Made by a program: the position numbers and the translations under genes. A stretch of 64,000 nt of DNA from the NCBI GenBank assembly GCA_000151295.1, contig GG745355.1, positions 489,962 to 553,961 of the forward strand. The letters run 5' to 3'. Positions 55,431-64,000 of the stretch are shown here, piece by piece. Source of the stretch: Allomyces macrogynus ATCC 38327. Its lineage: Eukaryota > Blastocladiomycota > Blastocladiomycetes > Blastocladiales > Blastocladiaceae. Below the pieces are notes generated by a model. That model had not been told where the DNA came from. It saw only the letters and a list, made by a program, of their open reading frames with translations, and ran no database searches. Within the stretch, counting starts at the first letter, position 1, and each line of letters begins with the position of its first letter.

Positions 55431-57926
55431 ATGAACGGCATTGGCACTCGACGACTGACTAGCAGCACCACAATACGACGGCCGAGCTGCGCCGCATTGC
55501 CCGCCCATGGCCCGGTGCACCCGCCTCGAGTTACCGTCGCGATTGCGCGGAAATACGCGAGCAACCCGGCCGCCCCAAATACTTTTGCCCAGCGACCAAC
55601 GACCTCGCGTGCGCCCGTTTCAGCGCACTGGGCCTCAGCATCTACGCGGTCTCAACCTTCTCCACCGGCTCGCGACAAGCCGGCTGCGAAAACGCGTTTC
55701 CAGGATCCGACGCCGCACCTCGTTCGGTTACGTGACGCATTGCATGCCGAAGACGTGACTGCTGCGACAGCAGCAGTTCCTCAAGTACCATGGGACCAAA
55801 TTCTGCTCCATACGATTGATTCAAAGGACCGCCGCGCTCAGTTTCATCGCGCACGGCTTTTGGGTCTGTTGCGCGCGCTCAACCGGATTCCGACGACCAC
55901 CGATGACCCGGATGACCAGTGGACGACCGTCGTGGTGGATTTTTCGCGCGGATTGGCGCAGGTGCGCAACTTGAAGTTCCTGATCGCGACTGAGCCATAC
56001 GTCGTGATCGGCGAACTCTCCAAGGCCATTGCCAAGCGTCGAGCGTCGGCTGCTGTTCCGCCGCTGCTCGCGGTTCTTGATTTGCTCGACGTGGCGAAGC
56101 CAGTCAAGGTCCCGGGCAAGCTCTGGGCCCACGTCCTGCGCGCGGTCGCGCGTGCTGGGACGCCGAACCATATTGCCGCTGTTGATCGCGCTTGGATGCA
56201 TCTTGTCGAGTTGCGCGACGCTCGTCCGCTCCATGCGCTCATGGCCGCCCAGGCCCATGCCGAAGCGGCACTGCGGAACGGCTCGGGCGGCCACGCTGCG
56301 CATATCGAGGCCATTTTGGGAGACGCGCGGGAACTGCAGCTCGAACTGACGCCAGAGCATGTCGCGGATTTAAACGGGATGCGCGTGTGGGCAACACGCG
56401 CGGAGCGTGGCTCTCTTGCCGCGTACGAGATTGCGCTACCCCTTGTCGAGGTTAATCCGACTGGGCTCTCATCAAAGGCTGTCTCGGGGCTCGCGAGCCA
56501 TCTTGCCACTGACGGATTGCACGAGGAATCCAAGACGCTTCTCAGTGCGGTGGGAATTGCGGTTGACGACGATCCGCGCGTATTCCATGCTGCCATGCTC
56601 GCGGACTTGGCGGCCGACAATCCCGTGGGACTTGTGGACCGTGTTGGCACGCGACTTGAGCGCGCTCCTGCCGCTTGCCGGACCGTCTACGCATACGAAA
56701 CGCTGTATCGCGCGCATCGCCGACTCGGCAACCACGCGCTCGTGCTCGAGATCCACGACGAGCTGCGCCGAACTGACCCGGAGCTGGTCCGGTCCAGGCC
56801 GTACTACACGACGCTCATAGCCATCACTGCCGAGTTTATTGGCCTCGACCGCGCGCTCGCTCTCCTCAAGGAATCGTTCGATGCGGGGGTGCCGCTCTCG
56901 ACGCACGCCGTGTCGCACATTCTCCGGCACGCCGTCGAGCGCAATGACGAGCCAACCCAAGCTGCATTGCGTGGCCTCGTTCATTCCGCTGATGCGGACG
57001 ACATCATGAACCACCCGGACCTCGTCGTCGCGCAGCGCGTGCACCCGGCGCTGCGGCAACTCGATCGCGACCTTAATCTCGACCAAGCCACCAAGGTGCA
57101 GATCTTGCAATCGGCACGGCAATGGCTCGACCGCGCCGTGGCCGCGCACGGCGTCGACGCGTGCCAGCTCGACCACTGGACCATGTACATCCACGCGCAC
57201 GCGGCCGTTTACCCCCCATTGGAACTCGTCGACCACGTGCGCGCTGCGCACGCACACATCGTGCACGATCTCGGGTACGGCGCGCGCGCGGCGCGGTCGG
57301 TTGAGTACCTGACGGCACTGATCGAGGTGCTCTCGCACGCGCCGCGGACCGTGACGCACCACCTGGTCCAAGCCCTCTGGGCGCGGCACGTCGACGGGGT
57401 CGACACGTACGTTCTCGGCGACCACATGCTCGATGCCAAGTGGCGAATCATGCCCAACGTGTCCGCGGCGGACCTGCCGCGCATTGTGCCGGACGACGCG
57501 CTGATTTCTGTGATTCTCGACCATTTCGGGCACAATGGCACGCTCGTGGAACTGCGCGATTTCGACTACGAGTTGCGCCGAAACTTGCCGCCACACGGCT
57601 CGTGGCGGATGGGAACGAACGCGTGGACGTCATTGATTGAAGCGTATTTGCGGCATGGCGATGCGCATTCGGCGCGCCGGATTCTCGTCGATGATCTGAA
57701 AAAGTACGGCGTGGTGCCGAATGACAAGATGCGGCGCACGGTCTGGCTCATGACGCGTAACAAGATGGCATGGCTGGTCAGGCAGTACGATGTGGTCGCG
57801 GTGCTGGGGTCGGTTGCGTCGTGGAAATTTGTGAATGAGCCTGTGCGCGGGGGGCGCATGGACCGGCCCTTGGATGGGGTGGCGATGGGGACCTGGTTGG
57901 ACAAGGAGGGGCAAGTGGCAATGTAG
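55431..57926 (+). CDS. Mitochondrial helical-repeat protein, PPR-like
   Basis: An intronless frame of 831 codons from the ATG at 55431. The N-terminus (MNGIGTRRLTSSTTIRRPSC and onward) is Arg/Ser-rich without acidic residues, like a mitochondrial presequence. The rest is alpha-helical with degenerate helix-turn-helix pairs. The clearest resembles a pentatricopeptide repeat near the C-terminus (AWTSLIEAYLRHGDAHSARR, then LVDDLKKYGVVPNDKMRRTV). Others lie around ETLYRAHRRLGNHALVLEIH and YYTTLIAITAEFIGLDRALAL. Fungal mitochondrial PPR proteins bind organelle RNA for processing, stability or translation, and usually have such diverged repeats. The absence of introns is unusual here. An upstream in-frame start at 55344 is less likely. 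Confidence 0.7.
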   Translation: MNGIGTRRLTSSTTIRRPSCAALPAHGPVHPPRVTVAIARKYASNPAAPNTFAQRPTTSRAPVSAHWASASTRSQPSPPARDKPAAKTRFQDPTPHLVRLRDALHAEDVTAATAAVPQVPWDQILLHTIDSKDRRAQFHRARLLGLLRALNRIPTTTDDPDDQWTTVVVDFSRGLAQVRNLKFLIATEPYVVIGELSKAIAKRRASAAVPPLLAVLDLLDVAKPVKVPGKLWAHVLRAVARAGTPNHIAAVDRAWMHLVELRDARPLHALMAAQAHAEAALRNGSGGHAAHIEAILGDARELQLELTPEHVADLNGMRVWATRAERGSLAAYEIALPLVEVNPTGLSSKAVSGLASHLATDGLHEESKTLLSAVGIAVDDDPRVFHAAMLADLAADNPVGLVDRVGTRLERAPAACRTVYAYETLYRAHRRLGNHALVLEIHDELRRTDPELVRSRPYYTTLIAITAEFIGLDRALALLKESFDAGVPLSTHAVSHILRHAVERNDEPTQAALRGLVHSADADDIMNHPDLVVAQRVHPALRQLDRDLNLDQATKVQILQSARQWLDRAVAAHGVDACQLDHWTMYIHAHAAVYPPLELVDHVRAAHAHIVHDLGYGARAARSVEYLTALIEVLSHAPRTVTHHLVQALWARHVDGVDTYVLGDHMLDAKWRIMPNVSAADLPRIVPDDALISVILDHFGHNGTLVELRDFDYELRRNLPPHGSWRMGTNAWTSLIEAYLRHGDAHSARRILVDDLKKYGVVPNDKMRRTVWLMTRNKMAWLVRQYDVVAVLGSVASWKFVNEPVRGGRMDRPLDGVAMGTWLDKEGQVAM

Positions 57927-58342
57927 ATATCGGTGAGCCAGAAAGTTGCCTGCGGGTTGTTCCTTTTTGTGATGGTTGGTTGGTCCCGACACTTTGATGC
58001 AGTCGCACACAGCGCCGCGAACCAGGTCGGCAGAGGAGCTCGTCCGCTTGGCACCATCGACGCTTTCAAGGATTGTGGGTGTTGATGGAGATTTGGATGA
58101 CGGTTCACACGAGTCTTGCCACATCTTGAAGCGGTGACGATCTGGCGGACAAGGAACCACAGTTGCATCGTTTCCATCTCTCACAACATAAATGACTCTC
58201 CTGACATCCATCAACTGCCGTGCTCCCAGTAAACAGCAAACATCACCCACACACCGCACGACGCCGAATCGAGAAGAAGTGATCAGCCAACTTCCTTTGT
58301 CTTGCCGCAAACGGACCACGCCTTGCATGTTATGTTGTCAAC
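57927..58342. other. Intergenic region
   Basis: No gene seen between the PPR-like gene and the F-box relic. Confidence 0.5.
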
Positions 58343-59697
58343 ATGATCACCGCTGCATCCATGCCAACCGACGCGACCCACCGGCGGTCGCTTGCGAGCC
58401 TCCCCGACTTGGTCCTGAACATGGTTCTGGATCAACTGTTGAAAGAGCCTCTCTCCTGCACTGACACGTTGCCCACCGATTTGCTGGCGCTCGCTCGCAC
58501 CTGCTGGCATCTTCGCGTCGTCGCGCTCAGGGCTCTGGTCCACAGCTTTACGAGCATCGTTAGTGGGACGAGAGGGCCGGCAGAGTCATGCTTGATGTCG
58601 TGCACCCACTCCCGCTACATGACAACGGAGTTGTGCGCGTGATTTACGCGGTTGAAGTTTTTGCCGACTCCAACAACCCGCACCTCGCTGGTCGATCTCT
58701 CCCGTGTTTGATTTCGCCACGCAATCCCAAGCTGCCATGATCTCTCGCTGTTCCTGAAGGCTGGATTTGCTCTGTACTGGTGCACTGCCCAGGCATCAAC
58801 TCTGTTGGTGTGGCGCAAGACGTGCCTCAAGTGACGATGTCACTGGAGATTGCGTTTGGCTCACTCTCGGAGCTCCGAGTACTTCAATTTATCTGTGGCA
58901 TGACGAGCGGCTGGGTGGAGCGAATCTTGGCAGTACCCAGCATTACGAACCACTTGACCGTACCGAGGTTGAAATTGGCGACATCGAGGGCGACCTGACG
59001 TTCTTGTCCAACTTGACGTTTCCCGCTGCTCAATCGTTCTCGATGCAAGCGCTCAATCTGTTCTCTTCGATTTCTGGCCTTCTTGGTCTCCCCACACTTC
59101 CCGTGTATCGCCGGGTGTGAATATCCGACTCCACGCTCCAATTCATCACTGTTACAATACTTGAGCGGTTTCTCGTGCTGACGTCGCGACTCCATTCCAT
59201 GTGAATCGGAAATCCCATTGAGATTTTGGACCTGCACCTGAAGCAGGTTGCGCATGCTGACGAACTGAATCGGCTCCACTCCATTAGGCGACTTCAGCTT
59301 GGTGCAGTCATGTTTGGTGGGCTGGTGCCCCTGGAGAGTGAAAATGCTGCAGAACGACTTGAAGATCTTCACTTTATCGATGATTTTGACCGGGAGCATC
59401 CGATTACGTTGCATTGGCTCGATTTGCTGGTCAACCTCGCATTAGTTACGCTCGATTTCGCCCTTGGGAAGGGTGCTTGCTGCCAAAGCACATGGTGAAA
59501 CTGGCGGTCTTGCCGCAACTCCGAATTCGTCCTGGTGCTGTCGTACTCCTTCCACGCACGGCTGCGGATGCGGTTGGGGAAACTGTTCCGCACGACTTCC
59601 AGTTCGCATGCCCTGAAACGTTGATAATTCAGACCAGCCGAGACACGAAAGATCGAGCCAACCTGTCAGTCGACAAGCGATTTCATGGACGCGAGTA
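58343..59697 (+). pseudogene. F-box/LRR gene, broken and running into the right arm
   Basis: The first frame has a convincing F-box: SLASLPDLVLNMVLDQLL, then LPTDLLALARTCWHLRVVAL. LRR-like pieces follow in shifting frames: SLEIAFGSLSELRVLQFI (58780-58998), IEGDLTFLSNLTFPAAQSF (to 59120), RLQLGAVMFGGLVPLESEN and LHFIDDFDREHPITLHWL (59226-59498). The frame changes near 58975 and again near 59485. The last frame crosses the inner edge of the inverted repeat at 59645 and ends within it at 59697, so the 3' part of the original gene has been lost or replaced by the arm. Intact members would recruit substrates to an SCF ubiquitin ligase. Confidence 0.55.
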
Positions 59698-59805
59698 ATG
59701 ACGTGCCAACCGCATGAACGTCGTGCTTGAGGACTAGGGCATTGTTCCGGACACATTCAAGTTTGAAGCTGGACGTTTAGACGAACGCGAAACGGTGATG
59801 GCCGT

Positions 59806-61026
59806 CCTTGAAACGGTCAGACTCGCGATTCCGAGCGTCCGTGCTTTGAGCTTGCCCAGCATTGCGCCCTTGGGGGATGCCGAGGTGTGGTGCGCGCCGA
59901 CTCCGGCCCGCCGTCCGGCCGCCTGCTGATCTTGCGTCTGCTCGCGTGTCGTTCATGGCCGCGCCGTCGATCAGGCGCGCAAGTCGGGCACAACAGTCAT
60001 CAGCATGGCGACCGGGTCGCCGTTCAGTTCCGCGGCCGTCGTGCTGCAGAATTCGCGTGCAGCACAACACCCGCGACCGTCAACCCATTTGAACCTTACT
60101 AGGGCTGTACGGTGACACTTCTCAATGCCCACGAAACATAAGAACATGCGTGGTTGCCGATGACCAGCAGGGCAGGGCGGGACGTCGAGTTGCGACATTT
60201 ATGAGAGCTCATCACTCGTGCGCCGCGCTGGGCGTGCCTTTACGATGCAATCGGCACAATCAGATGGGCATGCAACCGAAGCTGATCGTGACGAAGGCGC
60301 ACGCGTTGCTGTCCGTTCCGCTCAGCGTCTTAAGAGATCCTCCTGACATTCAGCAACGCGCACATTTGATTCTTGATTGCAGGCCAGTGCCGTCGATGCA
60401 TCTACCAAGTTGCCGATACACCGACCAAGCTGTCCCTGGCAAAGTCGGCTCGATCATGTGCGAAATAAATTCCCGTCGTTAAAGTCTCGTTCATCCCAAG
60501 CGTCCGACGCCGCAGGATCTGAGCGACAGCACAACAAAATCAACCCCATCTGCCGAGGGCACGACGTCGAGTCAGCAGCGTCGCCCACTCATCACCGAAT
60601 ATTCGGCACGAACTCATAGCTTATACACCGCAGCCCTCATAAATATTGCAACTCGAAATCCCGCCCTGCCCTGCTGGTCACTGTCACTGGCAGCCATGCA
60701 TGAGTGATCTTGCGTTTCGTGGGCATGGAGATTTGTCACCGTGCGGCGTCAGCAACATGCATAAAACGGATTGTCGCATGCGTTCTGCTGCTCGCGACTT
60801 GCTTCAGCGCGCTGCGACGGCCGCGGCCCTGAACGGCGACCCGATCGCCGTGCTGATGACCGTTGCGCACGGCTTGCGCGCCTGATCGACGACGTGGCCA
60901 TGAACGACACGCAGGCAGGCGCAAGATCAGCAGACGGTCAGACGGCGGATCTGGGGTCGGCGCGCACCACCTCGACGTCCGCCGCCGCGGGCGCAGAGCG
61001 AGCTGGGCAAGCACAAAGCAAGGACG
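59806..61026. repeat. Nested inverted repeat inside the right arm
   Basis: Mirror image of the nested repeat at 50640-51860, with the same two diverged units and the same 430-bp centre. Confidence 0.65.
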
Positions 61027-61682
61027 CGCAGAATCTCAAGTCTGACCATTTCGAGGACTGTCGCCGCTGCGAGCGAGAGAGGGAGAGAGTCGTTGCGTTG
61101 CAAGACAGACCGCGCGCTCATCCTTCACTAGATGCACATTCACGTTCCTCCCACGCGCGCTCGTGCGCGCAAGGTGCCCTGTCCCAGCATGCAGGGGACG
61201 CGTGCGCGCGGATGGCGTGCTACCGTTCGGTCACGAGCCTGCTCACCGCGAACCCAAACTCGCCGAGGGGGGACTGCTGCCAGGCTGAATCATGGGCACG
61301 AAGGGGAGCCGGATCAGGTCTTCAGCAGAAACGAAGGGGAGCGGTGAAGCGAGTCAGCAGGAACGAGGGGAGCGGTGAAGGTTGCGGGGAAGATGGCAGA
61401 AGATCACAATGACTTGCGGTCAAGCGGTGCGTTCGGCGAAGCAAGAAGACACTGACAAAGTGGCCGAGCCAAGGGCGCCAGGCTGGCCCTCTTCAGAGCC
61501 AGTTCACCGCAGGTGAGCCATGCGGTCGATCAAGCCGCGATCAAACCCTGGCTTCACACTGCCCCCGACCGTTCAGCAGTCACCGGCAGTCTCACCCAGC
61601 ACAATGGCTACGACGACCGCGTGCGCCGCGCGCGCGGGAAAGACGTCTGTGGGTTGCGCGGCGGCCGTGCGCGTGCACGCGC

Positions 61683-61690
61683 TATATAAA
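61683..61690 (+). promoter_or_regulatory. TATA box of the repeat-protein gene (right arm)
   Basis: TATATAAA about 105 bp upstream of the ATG at 61792, followed by a pyrimidine-rich leader ending TCATCACAATG. The mirrored copy is at 49976-49983 on the minus strand. Confidence 0.6.
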
Positions 61691-61791
61691 CCAGCACGCG
61701 CCCGCCGACCTTGGCCAACAGAATCGCAGACGTCGGACATTGCCTTTGCGCTTCCTCAACCTCGACCCTCCTCCCCTCAAGCTTCATCACA

Positions 61792-63720
61792 ATGGTTTGT
61801 ATCTGATCTGAGCTCCACTCTCCACCTGCTCAAGATGCAGCGGCGGGTTCGCTGAGTCTGATGAACGGGCGCTGACCAAGAACTGTTGTGGTGCATTGAC
61901 AGTCTTCTCCCGGCGGCAACCCGAACGTTGGCGGCAACCCGAACGCTGGCGGTAACCCGAACGCGGGCGGCAACCCGAACGCTGGTGGTAACCCGAATGC
62001 GGGCGGCAACCCGAACGCGGGCGGCAACCCGAACGCTGGTGGTAACCCGAACGCGGGCGGCAACCCGAACGCTGGTGGTAACCCGAACGCTGGCGGTAAC
62101 CCGAACGCTGGCGGCAACCCGAACGCGGGCGGCAACCCGAACGCGGGCGGCAACCCGAACGCGGGCGGCAACCCGAACGCTGGCGGCAACCCGAACGAGG
62201 GCGGTAACCCGAACGCGGGCGGCAACCCGAACGAGGGCGGCAACCCGAACGCTGGCGGCAACCCGAACGCTGGCGGTAACCCGAACGCTGGCGGTAACCC
62301 GAACGCTGGCGGCAACCCGAACGCGGGCGGCAACCCGAACGCGGGCGGCAACCCGAACGCGGGCGGCAACCAGCCCGGCAACAATGCTGGCGGAAACTCG
62401 TCGTCGGGTAACGGCCAGTCGGGCAGCGGTTCGACCACCCACAACGTATGTGTGCTCGCAATGTTCTCCACCCGGTGGCTGATTCGTGTCGTGATTTGTA
62501 AACTAATTCTGACTCTCGATTTGTAGACCGAGCACTGCACGCCCGACGCGACCAACCACGGCGCCGATGCATCCGTGACGCAGATTCAGGGCCAGTTCCA
62601 GCACCTCGACGTGTCGGGCGCCACCAACGTGTCGGCGACGCAGGCGCAGCTGCAGGCGCAGGGCGCGCACGCCAATGGCGCCGACGTGACGGTTGCGCAG
62701 CTCCAAGGCCAGTTCCAGACCGTCAACGCCTCGACGGCCGGCCACGGCGCGTCGTCGGTGTCAGCGACCCAGGCCCAAGTCCAGGGCCAGGAGGCTTCCG
62801 TCTCGGCGGGTCACGGCGGCGCCAACGCGTCGGCTCAGCAGCTCCAAGGCCAGTACCAGGAGGTGAGCGCTTCGAACGTCGGTTGCCACGGCGGCGCCGA
62901 TGTGACGGCTGTGCAGGGCCAGCTGCAGTACCAGACGCTTGACGCGTCGTCGGCCGCTGGCTGCCACGCTGGTGCCGATGTGACGGCTGCGCAGCTCCAG
63001 GGCCAGTTCCAGACGGCCAACGCCTCGACGGCGGGCCACGGCTCGGCCAACGTGACGGCGTCGCAGGGCCAGCTGCAGTACCAGGAGGTCAACGCGTCGG
63101 CTGCGGGCCACAGCTCGTCGTCGGTGTCGGTTGTGCAGGGCCAGGCGCAGGCGCAGACCGCTGATGTGACGACGACGACGACCACCACCACGACCACGAC
63201 GACCGGCACGCACTGCCACGATGACGGCACGTGGGCCGTGCCCCAGACGCACCACGACGACGGCTCGTGGTTCGCGGGCCACGGTTTCGACATCCACGCT
63301 CTGCAGGCGCAGTTCCAGGGCCAGCACATTGACGTCTCGTCGGCATTTGGCCACGGGTTCGGCTTCGACGCGCTCGCGCAGCAGTTCCAGACGCAGTTCC
63401 AGTCGGTCGGTGCCTCGGCACACGGCCACGCCGACGTGTTTGCTCAGCAGGCGCAGTTCCAGGGCCAGACGCTCGACGTCTCGTCGTCGGCACACGGCCA
63501 CGCCGACGTGTTTGCTCAGCAGGCGCAGTTCCAGGGCCAGACGCTCGACGCCTCGTCGTCGGCGCACGGCCACGCCGACGTGTTTGCTCAGCAGGCGCAG
63601 CTCCAGGGCCAGTCGGTCCACGCGTCGGGCAACACCGACGTGTCGGTCTTCCAGGCGCAGGGCCAGGCGCAGTCCATCGACGTGCACTCGGCCACGGTCG
63701 CGCACCCGTCGTTCTGCTAA
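61792..63720 (+). CDS. Low-complexity repeat protein: NPNAGG array plus Gln/His-rich repeats (intact copy)
   Basis: Three exons: 61792-61794 (the ATG alone), 61903-62445 and 62527-63720. The introns are 108 and 81 nt, phase 0 throughout; 579 aa. Exon 2 encodes SSPGG followed by about 25 copies of the hexapeptide NPNAGG (a few NPNEGG or NPNVGG), then a Gly/Ser/Asn-rich linker. Exon 3 encodes about fifteen repeats of 22-27 residues with the pattern V-x-A-x-Q-x-Q-x-Q-G-Q, then a short strand, then A-S and G-H-G (for example VFAQQAQFQGQTLDVSSSAH). A run of 12 Thr and a HisAspAsp-rich insert lie in the middle. No signal peptide or known domain is seen. The regular Gln periodicity suggests a beta-solenoid or fibrous assembly. 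A TATA box lies about 105 bp upstream of the ATG. Function unknown. Confidence 0.72.
61912..62371 (+). repeat. 18-bp tandem array, about 25 units (right arm)
   Basis: Same unit as in the left arm, encoding NPNAGG on the plus strand; uninterrupted reading frame. Confidence 0.95.
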
Positions 63721-64000
63721 GTGCGGTGCTCCTGGTGAGCGCGAGGATTCAACCCGTCTGTTTGCTGTTGTTTAGAGCTGTTCAGATGCTTGTCAAATCG
63801 TTTTATGTGTGCTTCAATTCAAATAATGCGTTCTGCTTTCTCTATTCTTTTCGCCGCCGCAGTGTGGTTTTGCGACTTGAGTTGCGAAAGCGATCCGAGC
63901 CGAGCCCATGTTTTGTTTTGGGAGTCCCAATGGCGGTCAGCGCGCACGGCACGGCTTGCACGGTCGTGCGCCGCGACGAGACGAGTGCCGGGAGTGCGGG

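Larger units (their letters stand above)
59645..63968. repeat. Right arm of large inverted repeat
   Basis: Mirror of 47321-52021, about 4.3 kb against 4.7 kb because its hexapeptide array is about 21 units shorter. Both ends of the match fall inside the window, so the arms are fully delimited and the last 32 bases of the window are outside the repeat. Confidence 0.93.

Noticed and set aside
61912..62371. Kinship of the NPNAGG array with Plasmodium circumsporozoite repeats
   Set aside because: The resemblance is a short low-complexity motif. Flanking domains, signal peptide and gene structure are all different.
1..64000. tRNA or rRNA genes
   Set aside because: I looked for the A-box/B-box pattern (GGTTCGAANCC and variants) and for rRNA-like blocks and saw no convincing case. 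A covariance-model search would be needed to exclude them.

Overview
This is a nuclear contig from a GC-rich eukaryote. Genes are cut by short GT-AG introns, mostly 59-110 nt, with GTACGT/GTGCGT-type donors. Two genes point to a flagellated (zoosporic) fungus: a CatSper-like sperm/zoospore cation channel and the centriolar protein CEP44. They sit beside a fungal-type GH11 xylanase and GNA1 of the chitin-precursor pathway. A Blastocladiomycete such as Allomyces is my best guess. That is an inference from gene content, not from a database match. There is one 100-base assembly gap (38923-39022).

Layout. 1-3582: mucin-like secreted protein (-), open at the left edge, with a broken relative upstream (4.2-4.7 kb) and a possible Tctex-1 relic (5.0-5.4 kb). 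6384-8429: UDP-glycosyltransferase (-). 8811-10489: QTRT2 (+). 10650-11616: unknown protein (-). 11.9-13.5 kb: remnants of two repeat-protein families. 13885-14638: ISCA2 (+). 14683-16264: CEP44 (-). 16.7-18.3 kb: DUF6604-like relic (-). 18897-19821: GH11 xylanase (-). 20.95-22.63 kb: F-box/helical-repeat pseudogene (-). 22880-27795: WDR81 (+). 28136-29868: NUP42-like FG nucleoporin (-). 30370-31245: GNA1 (-). 32424-33832: CYRI/FAM49 (+). 34475-35700: ETF alpha (+). 36426-37710: single-pass membrane protein (+). 37979-39602: SCAMP (-), interrupted by the gap. 40057-42611: CatSper-like channel (+). 43.1-47.1 kb: one F-box/helical-repeat pseudogene and one LRR-like gene. 47321-64000: a large inverted duplication.

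The inverted duplication has a left arm at about 47321-52021 and a right arm at about 59645-63968. Between them lies a 7.6-kb unique spacer with an organophosphate-transporter-like MFS gene, a PPR-like mitochondrial protein and a broken F-box/LRR gene. Each arm carries one copy of an unrecognised low-complexity gene. Its product combines an NPNAGG hexapeptide array with roughly 24-residue Gln/His-rich repeats. The right copy (579 aa) is open. The left copy has about 21 extra hexapeptide units and a one-base deletion that breaks its frame. Each arm also holds a smaller nested inverted repeat of about 0.4 kb.

The housekeeping genes look intact, with splice phases that agree at nearly every junction. 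The lineage-specific F-box, LRR and DUF6604 families are mostly decayed. The window therefore alternates conserved gene blocks with gene graveyards and segmental repeats. I saw no tRNA, rRNA or CRISPR array.
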